Part shown: positions 8,582 through 18,341 of the stretch, piece by piece
How the letters are laid out: the number at the start of each line of letters is the position of its first letter
Position numbering within the stretch: position 1 is the first letter of the stretch
Assembly: GCF_035916875.1 (NCBI RefSeq)
Contig: NZ_JAXUHN010000096.1
Span: forward strand, 62,001-126,000
Direction: 5' to 3'
Length of the DNA stretch: 64,000 bases
DNA from: Methylomicrobium sp035916875
GTDB lineage: Bacteria > Pseudomonadota > Gammaproteobacteria > Methylococcales > Methylomonadaceae
Translations under genes and position numbers: made by a program
The notes under the pieces: generated by a model
What the model was told of the DNA's origin: nothing
Databases searched by the model: none
Seen by the model: the letters and a program-made list of their open reading frames with translations, nothing else

Positions 8582-9163
8582 CTATGCCCTTGCCCCGGCC
8601 TTTTTGTTTTTGAATCTGCGGTAGCCTTTGGGAGGTCTCGCCGTTTGCCTTTCTCCAACCGTTTTGCCCGCCGCCTCGACAGGCCCCCCTTCGATGGCCA
8701 AAATCACGCTCAATTCGGTCATTGCACGCAGATACACCTTGCGCTTGAAATAAACGACATCATTCAGCGGCTCCCAGTAATCCACCCAGCGCCAGCTATC
8801 GAATTCCGGTTTAGGGCAATGGTCGAAACGCACGTTGGATTCATGCGTGACCAGCCGCAACATAAACCAGATCTGTTTTTGTCCGATACAAATCGGCAGC
8901 GTATTTTTGCGAATGTAACGTTCAGGCAGTTTATATCTTAACCAGTAACGAGTCCGCCCAAGCACCTGAACATGCTGCTGCTGCAAACCGGTCTCTTCCC
9001 ACAATTCACGATACATCGCCGTTTCGGGGTCTTCGTCTTGATTGATACCGCCTTGAGGAAACTGCCAAGCATTCATCCCCATCCGTTTTGCCCAAAACAC
9101 GCGACCCTCGTCATTGCAAAGGATGATCCCGACATTGGGCCGGTATCCTTTCGAGTCTATCAT
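8582..9163 (-). CDS. rppH: RNA pyrophosphohydrolase
   Basis: A Nudix hydrolase of 193 residues that removes pyrophosphate from 5'-triphosphate mRNA ends and so primes decay. The Nudix box GX5EX7REUXEEXGU is seen as GGINQDEDPETAMYREL followed by WEETGL (residues 38-60). The N-terminus (MIDSKGYRPNVGIILCN) and the WRWVDYWEPLNDVVYFKR segment are diagnostic for RppH. The C-terminal ~35 residues are a basic extension. It converges with cpdA and diverges from the HAD gene at 9316. Confidence 0.94.
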   Translation of the reverse strand: MIDSKGYRPNVGIILCNDEGRVFWAKRMGMNAWQFPQGGINQDEDPETAMYRELWEETGLQQQHVQVLGRTRYWLRYKLPERYIRKNTLPICIGQKQIWFMLRLVTHESNVRFDHCPKPEFDSWRWVDYWEPLNDVVYFKRKVYLRAMTELSVILAIEGGPVEAAGKTVGERQTARPPKGYRRFKNKKAGARA

Positions 9164-9315
9164 GTCAAAACCTTATTGTTTGCCTTGCCTTATCCCGAAC
9201 GCGTATATGATAAAATTGCCAGGATGGCGGGGGCAGTTAAATTAATACTTCATTGAACCATAAAATCAACCGAGTTTCCATAGGCGATCAGCCTTTTATT
9301 ATTGACAGGATAGCT

Positions 9316-10002
9316 GTGAGTTTAGCAATTTTCGATTTGGACAACACCCTGATAGCCGACGACAGCGACTATTTATGGGGACAATTTTTGGTTGATCGCG
9401 GCATCGTAGACAAAGATGAATATGAGCGGGCGAACGCAAAGTTTTACGACGACTACAAACACGGCACCTTGAACATCGTCGAGTTTTTGCAATTTTCGCT
9501 GCGCCCTTTGTCCTTGCATACAGCGGAACGGCTTTTCCGGTGGCGCGACGAATTCGTCGAGGACATCATCCGCCCTCTCTTGCTGCAACCGGCTCTCGAA
9601 CTGGTCGCCAAACATAAAAAGCGCGGCGATACGCTGATGGTGATCACTGCAACCAACCGTTTCGTAACCGAACCGATCGTGGAACTGTTCGGCATCGAAA
9701 ACCTGCTCGCGACCACGCCGGAATTCACGGACGGACGCTATACCGGCGGTTTCATCGGCCTGCCATGTTTTCGGGAAGGCAAGGTCGCTTATCTCGAAAA
9801 CTGGCTGCAAAGTTCGCATGAGTCGTTACAAAATAGCTGGTTTTACAGCGACTCGCACAACGACCTGCCCCTACTGAACAAGGTCGAAAACCCGATCGCG
9901 GTCGATCCCGATGACACCTTGCGGCGGCATGCGGAATCGGCAAAATGGCCTATCATTAGTCTACGCAACGGCGTGTGTCCCGCCGATCATTTGCACAAAT
10001 GA
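9316..10002 (+). CDS. HAD-superfamily hydrolase, subfamily IB (PSPase-like, CicA type)
   Basis: A 229-residue HAD phosphatase. Motif I is FDLDNTLIADDSDYLW at the N-terminus, motif II is VITATNR, and motif III/IV are GKVAYLENW and YSDSHNDLPLL. The pattern matches the HAD-IB group (TIGR01490) that includes phosphoserine-phosphatase-like proteins and Caulobacter CicA; the substrate cannot be told. The GTG at 9316 is preferred because AGGA lies at 9307-9310 and the protein then begins directly at the domain; an upstream TTG at 9253 would add 21 unconserved-looking residues. The lytic transglycosylase gene starts 14 bases downstream. Confidence 0.85.
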   Translation: MSLAIFDLDNTLIADDSDYLWGQFLVDRGIVDKDEYERANAKFYDDYKHGTLNIVEFLQFSLRPLSLHTAERLFRWRDEFVEDIIRPLLLQPALELVAKHKKRGDTLMVITATNRFVTEPIVELFGIENLLATTPEFTDGRYTGGFIGLPCFREGKVAYLENWLQSSHESLQNSWFYSDSHNDLPLLNKVENPIAVDPDDTLRRHAESAKWPIISLRNGVCPADHLHK

Positions 10003-10016
10003 CCCCATAGCCCATT

Positions 10017-11144
10017 ATGGATATACAGGAAAGCCTACCCGAAGCCGATATAACGCCGCCTGAAGCTGAGCCGAAACCGAAACGTAAACCGGCGACACAT
10101 AAAAAAAAATCGACGAGCAAAAAAGGCGCCTCGAAATCCCGCAAAAAGAAGAAAGCGCCGCCGCCCGGTTATCTGCAGCGAAAGCTGGCGATGATCGCTA
10201 TCGAACTGATCAGCCTGGCGAGCGTCGCAATCTCCGTGATTATCGTGCTGCTCGGTTATTCCGCCGACCGCTTCACCGGCACCCGTTTTTTCACTAATTT
10301 ATTGCCGTTTGCGTTCGGAGTATTGCTGTTGGTGCTGATGGCGGTCTTTTTTGTGCTCGGCTGGTGGCGGTTGCGGCAATGGCTGCATTTGAAGTCAGAA
10401 TTTTTGACGCCTTTGATCGCCGCCAGTCTGGCTATCATCATCGGCTGGTTTAGCGTGCAGGATAATTTCGCGCTGGCCTACGGACAATTCCGCACGCTGG
10501 TTGGCGGCAAGGAAGAAGCCGGGCGGGTAACCCTGTCACATCAGGTTTATGCCGCTTACCGGCGTTACGGCGCCAAGGACCTGCAAAAAATGCTGGACCG
10601 GTCCAAGGAATTTACGCCCGCGATCGAGGCCGCGGCCGCGGCTTTCGATGTCGACGTGAATATCCTGCACGGCATTGCCGCAGCCGAATCTTCGTTCTTG
10701 CCGAGAGACAGCGCCGACGGCGGGCGCGGCTTGTTCCAGATTACCCAAGTGCCGAAGGCGATCATCAAAGAAGCCTCCAAGCGATTGGAGATCGACAAAC
10801 TGGACTTACAAAATCCGAAACACAATGCCTTTGTTGCGGCCGCGACCTTTAAGCATTATCTGGCTGAAATGAACGAAGACTTGTTTTTGGCGCTCCTGGC
10901 CTACAACATCGGTCCCGCCAACGGCGGTTTGCGTTTCATCATGAACCAATACCACGCCTCGGATTTTACGACCATTCAGCCCTATCTCCAGGAGATGCCG
11001 CGCGGCTATCCGGTGCGCGTATTATCCTATTCGCTGGCCTTCCGGCTTTGGCGCGAAGAAGGCAAACTGCTGGCCTATGAAGAGGGCAGGAATGCGCTCC
11101 ATATCCAGAACATCGGCATACCGGGTTTGAATGGCAATTTATAA
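10017..11144 (+). CDS. Membrane-bound lytic transglycosylase (SLT domain) with lysine-rich N-terminal tail
   Basis: A 375-residue inner-membrane protein with a periplasmic SLT-type lysozyme-like domain. Residues ~20-48 form a strongly basic stretch dominated by K, S, T and P. Three hydrophobic segments follow (about 57-80, 88-118 and 128-148). The SLT domain (about 200-350) has the catalytic glutamate in IAAAESSFLP (near residue 223), then GGRGLFQIT and LALLAYNIGPANG. Such enzymes cleave the MurNAc-GlcNAc bond to give 1,6-anhydro ends. The basic tail should be cytoplasmic given the positive-inside rule; its purpose is unknown. It ends 12 bases before the convergent RND operon. Confidence 0.85.
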   Translation: MDIQESLPEADITPPEAEPKPKRKPATHKKKSTSKKGASKSRKKKKAPPPGYLQRKLAMIAIELISLASVAISVIIVLLGYSADRFTGTRFFTNLLPFAFGVLLLVLMAVFFVLGWWRLRQWLHLKSEFLTPLIAASLAIIIGWFSVQDNFALAYGQFRTLVGGKEEAGRVTLSHQVYAAYRRYGAKDLQKMLDRSKEFTPAIEAAAAAFDVDVNILHGIAAAESSFLPRDSADGGRGLFQITQVPKAIIKEASKRLEIDKLDLQNPKHNAFVAAATFKHYLAEMNEDLFLALLAYNIGPANGGLRFIMNQYHASDFTTIQPYLQEMPRGYPVRVLSYSLAFRLWREEGKLLAYEEGRNALHIQNIGIPGLNGNL

Positions 11145-11156
11145 AGCGCCGAAGCC

Positions 11157-14100
11157 TTAAACTTCATCCAATTCCAGTTCTTCTTCGCTAGGCAAATTGA
11201 TCGGCGGCTCAAATAAACGGTAGAGCACCGGCACCAATAAAATGGTCATGACCGTTGCGCTAAACAGTCCCCACACGATCACGGTCGCCAAAGGCCGTTG
11301 GACGTCCGAACCGAGACCGGTCGCCAGCGAGGCCGGCACCAGGCCCAGAATCGCAACCAAGGAAGCAATCAAAATCGGCCGGATACAGCGCACGGAACCT
11401 TGTACGATCGCTGTTTCCAACGCGGTGCCGTTTATCCGCAATTCGGTGATGGTGCGCACGATCAGTACGCCGTTCATGATCGATACGCCGAAAACCGCCG
11501 CGAAACCGACGCCGGAAGAAACGTTCACGTTCATGTCGCGTAAATAGAGCGCCATCATCCCGCCGACGAAGGCGAAAGGAATCGCGAACAAGAGGATCAG
11601 CGCCGCGCGCAGCGAGCCGAAAGTCGCTAGCAACAACATAAAAATCACGCCGATGCTGGTCGGCACCAGGATTTTGAAGTGTTGTGCGGCGCGCTCCAAA
11701 TTTTCAAACATGCCGAGCCAGGCCACCCGGTAGCCGCTTGGAACCGTTATTTCTTTTTCGAACAGCCGTTGCGCCTCCGCGACAAATCCGCCTTGATCCC
11801 GGTTCACGATGTCGGTGCGCACGGTCAAACGCCGGCGGCCGTCGCTGCGGGCTATGATCGTTTGGCCATCGATGATGTCGATATGCGCGACCTGCGCCAA
11901 AGGAATCGGAATGCCTTCCGCATTGTAAACGGGCAGCCTCCCGATCGCGGCGGGAGAAGACAAATATTCCCGCGCGAAACGGGCGACAATGTCGATACGA
12001 CGCTCGCCCTCGAACAAATGGCCGATCGGCGAGCCGCCGATCGCCACATCGATCAGTCGATTGACATCTTCGACGCTGATGTTATAGCGCGCGCAAAGAA
12101 AGCGATCCGGCTTGATCACCAATTGCGGTTGAGGTCCTTCCTGCTCGATGCTGACGTCTGCCGAACCCTGGACTTTCGTCAACAATTCCTTGGTCTTTTG
12201 CGCCAACCGCAGCAACACCTCCGAATCGGCGCCCGAAAACTCGACGGCCAAGTTGGCTGAGGTTCCGTTCGCGTCTTCTGTCACGCTATCGATGATCGGC
12301 TGGGTAAAATTGAAGCGGGTGGTTGGAAATTCGGCGCGGAAGCGCGCGCCCAAAGCGGCGACCAATTCCTGCTTGCGGGTATATTGCGTCCACTGATCGC
12401 GTGGTTTGGGGCTGACCAACATTTCTATCCGGCTGGGCGGAAAGGGATCGGTGCCGCTGTCGCTTCGTCCCGCCTGCACCACGATAAAATCGATGTCGGG
12501 AAACTCCAGCGCAATTTGTCGTAGTCGCTGGCCGAACTTGGAGGTTTGCTCCAGCGCCGTGCCTTCCGGGAAGTTCGCACGCACCCAAAGCACACCTTCA
12601 TCCATGTAAGGTAAAAATTCAGTGCCAAGACGGGGCACGATCGACAGCAAACTGGCGAACAGCACCGCCAAAGCAACAGCAACCGTGCGCCAACGATGGC
12701 GCATAAGCTTTTCAAGCAATACGCTATAGCGGGGATAGAGCCATTTCAACACCGGACTTTCCCAGTCCTGATAGCCATTCCGAAATAAATAGCTGGCCAA
12801 GGCCGGCACCACAAAGATCGCAAACAGCATCGCGCCGAACAAGGCAAACAGAATCGTCAATGCCATCGGCCGAAACAGCAGGCCTTCGATATGCGTCAGC
12901 GTCAGCAAGGGTAAAAACGCACCGACAATCATCAGTATCGAGAAAAACACCGGGCGCTCGACTTCCAGCGACGCATGCAATACCGTTTTGGCGACGCCGG
13001 TCTGATTTTTTTGTTGTGTCGCTTCATGCAGGCGGTGGGCAATGTTTTCGGCTATGATCACCGCTCCGTCGACGATGATGCCGAAATCGATCGCGCCGAT
13101 CGACAACAGGCCGATCGGAATGCCGATCGCGTTCATCAGCACCAACGCAAACAACAACGAAAACGGAATCGTCAACGCAACCAGCAAGGCCAATGAGGGC
13201 CTGCCCAAAAAAAACAGCAGCACCAGCGTCACCAGCGAAATCCCGAGCAATACGCTGTGGCTGACCGTATGCAGCGTATTATTGACCAACATCGACCGGT
13301 CATAAATCGGCACGACCTGCACGCCCTGCGGTAAATCGACCTGGTTAAGCTCGGCAATGGCATCCTTGACATGGTTCAACACATTCGAAGGATTTTCGCC
13401 CCGGCGCATCAGCACGATGCCTTCGATCGTCGCATCATTGCGGTCCTTGCTCAAGATGCCGGAAGGCACTTTCGAATCGATTTCGACATCCGCCACGTCG
13501 CGCACATAGATCGGTGTACCGCCATGCGATTTGATGAAGATTTTGCCGATTTCCTCGACGCTTTGCAGCGCTCCGCGCCCCCGAATCACAAAGGACATGC
13601 TGCCGCGCGACAGCACACTGCCGCCCGCGCTTTCGTTGTTGGTCTGGATCGCATCGACCACATCGCTCAACGACAACCCGAAGCGCTGTAATTGCGCCGG
13701 ATTCATCAGCACCGCATATTGTTTTTCGTAGCCGCCGAAATTACTCACATCGGCAACGCCCGATGCGCGCAGCAAATGCGGGATGACAACCCAGTCATTT
13801 ATCGAACGCAGTTCGATCAGATCGTAGCGGCCGTCCGAGACCAGCTCATAGCGTAAGATTTCCCCGTAAGCAGTCGCCAATGGCCCCAATTCGGCCGAGG
13901 CGCCGTTTGGCAAATCCAAACCGGTCAGTTTTTCCTGTACTCGCTGCCGAGCCCAATAGCCCTCGACGCCTTCCTCGAAAATCAATTGCACGACCGACAA
14001 ACCAAAAATGGTCCGCGAACGTATCGTGTCGACCCGCGGCACGTTACGCATTTGAATCTCGATCGGCACGGTCACCTGACGCTCGACTTCCTCGGGCGCC

Positions 14101-14267
14101 CGCCCCGGATAAACCGTAATCACCTGAACCATTTGCGCGGAAATATCGGGGTAGGCATCGATCTGCATCCGCGAGAACGACCATAGGCCAAGCAACGTAA
14201 TCACGACCGCGGCGCCCAACACGATCAGGCGGTGATGCATCGCCTTATTCAGGAGTTGCGGAATCAT
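11157..14267 (-). CDS. CzcA/CusA-family heavy-metal RND efflux pump
   Basis: A 1036-residue inner-membrane RND transporter, the proton-driven pump of a tripartite efflux system. The N-terminus (MQIDAYPDISAQMVQV, then GRAPEEVERQVTVPIE) is typical of the heavy-metal branch. TM4 carries DFGIIVDGAVIIAEN, the DFG...DGA pattern of CzcA-like divalent-cation pumps, rather than the DA-type motif of copper/silver CusA. Two large periplasmic loops and twelve expected membrane helices are present. It overlaps the adaptor gene by 4 bases. The metal is probably Co, Zn, Cd or Ni, but this is family-level inference. Confidence 0.88.
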   Translation of the reverse strand: MIPQLLNKAMHHRLIVLGAAVVITLLGLWSFSRMQIDAYPDISAQMVQVITVYPGRAPEEVERQVTVPIEIQMRNVPRVDTIRSRTIFGLSVVQLIFEEGVEGYWARQRVQEKLTGLDLPNGASAELGPLATAYGEILRYELVSDGRYDLIELRSINDWVVIPHLLRASGVADVSNFGGYEKQYAVLMNPAQLQRFGLSLSDVVDAIQTNNESAGGSVLSRGSMSFVIRGRGALQSVEEIGKIFIKSHGGTPIYVRDVADVEIDSKVPSGILSKDRNDATIEGIVLMRRGENPSNVLNHVKDAIAELNQVDLPQGVQVVPIYDRSMLVNNTLHTVSHSVLLGISLVTLVLLFFLGRPSLALLVALTIPFSLLFALVLMNAIGIPIGLLSIGAIDFGIIVDGAVIIAENIAHRLHEATQQKNQTGVAKTVLHASLEVERPVFFSILMIVGAFLPLLTLTHIEGLLFRPMALTILFALFGAMLFAIFVVPALASYLFRNGYQDWESPVLKWLYPRYSVLLEKLMRHRWRTVAVALAVLFASLLSIVPRLGTEFLPYMDEGVLWVRANFPEGTALEQTSKFGQRLRQIALEFPDIDFIVVQAGRSDSGTDPFPPSRIEMLVSPKPRDQWTQYTRKQELVAALGARFRAEFPTTRFNFTQPIIDSVTEDANGTSANLAVEFSGADSEVLLRLAQKTKELLTKVQGSADVSIEQEGPQPQLVIKPDRFLCARYNISVEDVNRLIDVAIGGSPIGHLFEGERRIDIVARFAREYLSSPAAIGRLPVYNAEGIPIPLAQVAHIDIIDGQTIIARSDGRRRLTVRTDIVNRDQGGFVAEAQRLFEKEITVPSGYRVAWLGMFENLERAAQHFKILVPTSIGVIFMLLLATFGSLRAALILLFAIPFAFVGGMMALYLRDMNVNVSSGVGFAAVFGVSIMNGVLIVRTITELRINGTALETAIVQGSVRCIRPILIASLVAILGLVPASLATGLGSDVQRPLATVIVWGLFSATVMTILLVPVLYRLFEPPINLPSEEELELDEV

Positions 14268-15433
14268 TTCGAAACACCGTCGGGTTGCATCTCTTTGGCC
14301 GCCTCTTCATTCAACAATGCCTGGACCAGCATCGGTTTCAACAGAATCGCGCCGGTGCCGATGATTTTTTCGCCACCCTGCAATCCAGCCAGAATTTCGA
14401 CCTTATCGCCGATGCTTTCGCCGACCTGGACTTCGGTAATCTTCCATAAGCCGGGACCGTTGCCGATGAACACAAAATCAGCATTCTTACTGTGCAAGAC
14501 CGCATCCGAAGGCACCAAGATCGCCATTCTGGGATCGGTGCCGAGGCCAATCTCGGCATACATGCCCGGCTTGAATTTGTTATTCACATCCGGTAATTCA
14601 AAAAAGACGCGCAAGGTATGCTGTTCGGCGGATAACGCCGGCGCCAGGCTCTTGACCTTGCCGTTGAAGGTTTGTCCGGGCAAGCCGTAAAATTTGGCCA
14701 CGCAGGCTTGCCCGGCGGAGACCAGGCTGATTTTTAATTCGGGCACGTCCGCTTTGATCAAGGAGGTGCCGGAAGCTGCATTTTCCAGCAACACAGGATC
14801 GACGCCGTCTTGCAATAAGGTTCGTTCCAGTGCGGCGCGATTACGCGTCGCGACTGTCAACGCGGTTTCGGCCTCATAAACTGCTTTTTGGCCTTCCAGT
14901 TGGACTTGCAGAAGATTCGCTTCGGCGGCGGTCAGATCTCTGATCGCCTCCGTACCGGTCGCGACCAGTTTACGCAAGCGCTCGACCACCAGCCCTTGCG
15001 ATTGCGTTTGCGCCGCAGTCAATTCGCGGATCTTGGTCAGGCGCTTGATGTTGAATTCTTTTTCCGCGCGCGCCCGCTGCCAGTCCGCATAAACTCCGGA
15101 AAGCTCGATCGTGTTGAATTGCCAGCGGTCCTCGCTCGGATTCGAGCCCGGCGCCAAATGCGCCACGACAGAACCCGTCGCCAAGAGCAGCGGCGTAGTG
15201 ATTTGATCCCTGAGGACAACCGAGATATCCAGCTTTTGTTCCAGAAGACTCCCTGCTTGCACGGCAACAATCCTTGGCCCTGCCAGTTTGACCACTGCCG
15301 TAGCATCAATATGTTGCTGGGCTTGACCGGCTTGCCATACAACCGGGACAAACAAAATAACAGTGGCGAATACGATTAAGCGGGCTTTGAACCGCAGGCT
15401 TCGGCCAGTAAATGAAAATAAAGAATGATTCAT
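14264..15433 (-). CDS. Periplasmic adaptor subunit of RND metal efflux (CzcB/CusB type, HlyD family)
   Basis: A 389-residue membrane-fusion protein linking the RND pump to the outer-membrane channel. There is an N-terminal membrane anchor or signal (about 18-38), a barrel-sandwich/lipoyl-like half, an alpha-helical hairpin (about 125-210), and a C-terminal beta-barrel with FYGLPGQTFNGKVKSLAPAL and VPSDAVLHS. No histidine-rich metal-binding N-terminus is visible. Four-base overlaps with both flanking genes show a tightly coupled operon. Confidence 0.86.
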   Translation of the reverse strand: MNHSLFSFTGRSLRFKARLIVFATVILFVPVVWQAGQAQQHIDATAVVKLAGPRIVAVQAGSLLEQKLDISVVLRDQITTPLLLATGSVVAHLAPGSNPSEDRWQFNTIELSGVYADWQRARAEKEFNIKRLTKIRELTAAQTQSQGLVVERLRKLVATGTEAIRDLTAAEANLLQVQLEGQKAVYEAETALTVATRNRAALERTLLQDGVDPVLLENAASGTSLIKADVPELKISLVSAGQACVAKFYGLPGQTFNGKVKSLAPALSAEQHTLRVFFELPDVNNKFKPGMYAEIGLGTDPRMAILVPSDAVLHSKNADFVFIGNGPGLWKITEVQVGESIGDKVEILAGLQGGEKIIGTGAILLKPMLVQALLNEEAAKEMQPDGVSK

Positions 15434-16860
15434 CGCAACACTTCTTTTCCGATAACGGCATTGAGTTGATATAGGGAGTGCCAGTAATTGGAACGACTGG
15501 TGATGTGCAAACGGTAGGTCTCAAGAAAGACTCGTTGTGCGTCCAAGACCTCGATCAACGTTTTACCCCCTAACTCATAAGCCTGATTGATTTTGTCGCG
15601 CACGTTTATGGCCGCATCCAGTTGACCGGGATCATCATAGACCATGATCTGATGTGCGGAAGCAAAAGCATTGACCGCTTGATCGATTTCGCCGCGCAGC
15701 GTGGTTAATTGCGCCTGCAAATTGGATCGGGACTGAATCAACACCGATTTTGCCCTGGCGATATTGCCCTGATTGCGGTCGAAAAGCGGCACGACAATAT
15801 CGACTCCCGCCCCCCAGGAGTTGGCATCGGGAAAACCGATGGCCTGCTGCTGAAACTGGCGGGTATAGCCGATCTTTGGCACGACTTGCGGATAGGCTTT
15901 GCTTTCTTCCAACGAAATATCGGCATTTGCTTTATCGAGTTGCCGTCGCAGGGATAAAAGATCGGGACGGTTTTCCTCGGCCAATTTAAAGGCCTTGTCG
16001 ATCTCGAGCGGCGTCGCCGGCTCCGCAACTTCCAGCGATCCTTTCACCTGAATCGGCACATTTTCGACGATGCCAAGCAAGGTGCGCAATTGATTCAGGA
16101 CGGCGTTCAATTCCAGTTCGCGCGCATGCACATCGCGGTGGCTGCTGAAAATGGACAGGCGGATTCTGTCCGCTTCGATCGTGCCGACGCCGCCCAGTGC
16201 CACGCGATTGATGATGATCCGCTCCATCTTGGTCAGATTATCGTTATTTTCCTGCGCCAGCTTCAACATCGCCTGAGCTTCCAGCACCGAATAATAAGCC
16301 GCGATCGCAGAGGCGATTCTCAACCTGACCGTATTGGCGAAATCCGCGGTGGCAACGTCGACGCCGTGTTGACCGGAAGCGATCGCGGCGGCGCGTTTAC
16401 CGAACAAAAACCAGTCGATCGGCATCGAAATTCCGGCATCGAATTGCGGCGGGCCGCCTTGCCGGTTCACGGTAAACGTCCTATCCAACTGCATCAACGA
16501 GCCACTGACCGACATATTGGGGTTCGGTAGTAAGCCAGCCGTGAGCAAATCCGCTTCCGCCTGAGTAATATTTTCAAAAGCGGACTTTATGACCGGATCG
16601 GCTTTTAAAGCGGTATGGATGACCTGGTTTAAATTGAACTCCAGAGCCTCGGGCTTGGGGGATGACGGCTTTTGATCTTCCGGCAAGGCTGGTTTCGGCT
16701 CGGATGCGGAATCAAGATCGGCGGGTTTAAATTCCTGCATGTAAGCCGGCGGCAACACAGGCTGATAAGGTGGTGGAGCGCATCCGTCCAGCAGGATCAA
16801 AACGGGAATCGTGGAAAAAAATCCTTTTACCTGCGAAGGCAAGCGGGGGGTCTTGCGCAT
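15430..16860 (-). CDS. Outer-membrane efflux channel lipoprotein (CzcC/TolC family)
   Basis: A 476-residue TolC-family outer-membrane factor, first gene of the efflux operon. The signal sequence ends in the lipobox LLDGC with the lipid-bearing Cys near residue 27, followed by a proline-rich linker. Two OEP repeats follow, each with long helices (for example ENITQAEADLLTAGLLPNPN and PDLLSLRRQLDKANADI). The order C-B-A on the minus strand is the usual czcCBA arrangement. No adjacent two-component or MerR regulator is visible; the promoter must lie in 16861-17204. Confidence 0.87.
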   Translation of the reverse strand: MRKTPRLPSQVKGFFSTIPVLILLDGCAPPPYQPVLPPAYMQEFKPADLDSASEPKPALPEDQKPSSPKPEALEFNLNQVIHTALKADPVIKSAFENITQAEADLLTAGLLPNPNMSVSGSLMQLDRTFTVNRQGGPPQFDAGISMPIDWFLFGKRAAAIASGQHGVDVATADFANTVRLRIASAIAAYYSVLEAQAMLKLAQENNDNLTKMERIIINRVALGGVGTIEADRIRLSIFSSHRDVHARELELNAVLNQLRTLLGIVENVPIQVKGSLEVAEPATPLEIDKAFKLAEENRPDLLSLRRQLDKANADISLEESKAYPQVVPKIGYTRQFQQQAIGFPDANSWGAGVDIVVPLFDRNQGNIARAKSVLIQSRSNLQAQLTTLRGEIDQAVNAFASAHQIMVYDDPGQLDAAINVRDKINQAYELGGKTLIEVLDAQRVFLETYRLHITSRSNYWHSLYQLNAVIGKEVLR

Positions 16861-17204
16861 GTTATCAACTACACCTCGTCAACTTTAAGAATATGATCAG
16901 GCACCGACTTGCATCCTCAAATTTTAAGCGAGGTCATGAAAGCTCGCACTTCCCTGACAGCATTCAATCATGGCTTGCATTGATTCATCAAACAGGACCG
17001 TCTTAGCCGCTATTTTTCAAAATCATTATCGACTCACTATTATATGGCATTGCCAAACATTTAGATTGGATAAAACATTGAAGCCATCCCTGTGTTACAG
17101 ATATTTCGACTGACAACACCTTGCGATGCATCAACTCGTAACGTTGGAAGGCAAAAATACGTCTAAACTTTACAGACTTTCTTGTTATTTTAACAAAAGC
17201 AAGC
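16861..17204. other. 344-base divergent intergenic region (efflux operon / HD-GYP gene)
   Basis: This gap must contain the promoters of the minus-strand RND operon and the plus-strand HD-GYP gene. It is more AT-rich than the flanks. I see no convincing hairpin terminator, no MerR-type spaced dyad and no ORF that looks coding. Confidence 0.5.
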
Positions 17205-18332
17205 ATGTTCACTCATCAAGATTTATTTGCCAAGTTTGATGACGCCAGTTCTTTGAAGCAAAAACTGGCACGCCTGCATCGGATATTGCAGGCGGAACTA
17301 CCGTTTATAGCTCGTCTGGCGATTGCCTTGTATGATTCTAAAACGGAGAAGCTGACGACCTACCTGCACAGTAGCGGCGCAGACAATCCATTGCCGAATT
17401 ATCAAGCCGATCTGGAACAGGCGCCATCTTTGCAAGAGATTCTGCGGCAAGGCAAACCGCGGGTCGTCAACAACCTGATAGCCTTTGCGAACGGCGAGCA
17501 CGAGCACACGCTTAAAATCGAACAGGCGGGTTATGCGGCCAGCTACACGCGCCCGATGTTCTATCACGGCCTTTTTTTCGGGTTTCAATTTTTTAATTCG
17601 TTCGAAACCGATGTATTTACCGAAAGCTGCCTGCATAAACTGGATATTTACGGCCAGATCGTCACACTGCTGGTGATCAACGATTTATCCATCATCGGCA
17701 TGTTGAACGCGGCAGTCAAAACCACCCAGGACATCGCCCATTTCCGCGATCCGGAAACCGGCAACCATCTGGATCGTATGTCCCGCTATGCGCGCCTGAT
17801 CGCCTCCGCCCTGGCGGGCCAATACCGATTGGACGACATGTTTATCAATCGCGTCTTCATGTTCTCGCCCTTGCACGATATTGGTAAAATCGCGATACCG
17901 GACAACATCTTATTGAAAGCCGGTCCGCTGAACGAAGACGAATTCAATCTGATGAAAACGCATACAGTGAGAGGCAGGCAAATGATCGACGAACTGATCA
18001 ACAATTTCGAACTCAACGGCATCAAGGATATCAGCATTCTGCGCAACATCGCCGAGTTTCATCATGAGAAAGTGAACGGCAGCGGCTACCCGGCCGGCCT
18101 GAAAGGCGCGGACATACCGCTGGAAGCCCGCATCGTCGCGGTCGCCGACGTGTTCGATGCGCTGACCAGCAAGCGCACTTACAAGGACGCCTGGAGCAAT
18201 GAAACTGCTTTCACACTGCTGCGGCAAATGGCCGGCGAACAATTCGATCGGGACTGCGTCAATGCTCTGATTCAGAACGAAGCGGAAATCAACGAAATCC
18301 AGCGTAAATTTCAGGAGGATTTTTATTGCTAG
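17205..18332 (+). CDS. GAF-like sensor plus HD-GYP cyclic-di-GMP phosphodiesterase
   Basis: A 375-residue cytosolic protein. The N-terminal half (about 10-165) reads as a GAF-like sensory domain (TTYLHSSGADNPLPNY, then MFYHGLFFGFQFFNS). The C-terminal half (about 170-365) is an HD-GYP domain: HDIGKIAIPDNILLKAG with the HD pair near residue 225, then HTVRGRQMID, FHHEKVNGSGYPAGLKG with GYP near 293, and DVFDALTSKRTYK. HD-GYP proteins hydrolyse c-di-GMP; key residues appear intact, so activity is likely. It has no receiver domain or membrane segment. The ribosome site is weak. The signal sensed is unknown. Confidence 0.87.
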   Translation: MFTHQDLFAKFDDASSLKQKLARLHRILQAELPFIARLAIALYDSKTEKLTTYLHSSGADNPLPNYQADLEQAPSLQEILRQGKPRVVNNLIAFANGEHEHTLKIEQAGYAASYTRPMFYHGLFFGFQFFNSFETDVFTESCLHKLDIYGQIVTLLVINDLSIIGMLNAAVKTTQDIAHFRDPETGNHLDRMSRYARLIASALAGQYRLDDMFINRVFMFSPLHDIGKIAIPDNILLKAGPLNEDEFNLMKTHTVRGRQMIDELINNFELNGIKDISILRNIAEFHHEKVNGSGYPAGLKGADIPLEARIVAVADVFDALTSKRTYKDAWSNETAFTLLRQMAGEQFDRDCVNALIQNEAEINEIQRKFQEDFYC

Positions 18333-18341
18333 CGGGAGGCA

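Noticed and set aside
11157..16860. Copper/silver (Cus) assignment of the RND operon
   Set aside because: The DFG...DGA motif in TM4 fits CzcA-like divalent pumps, no CusF gene is present, and no Cus-type Met cluster was recognised.
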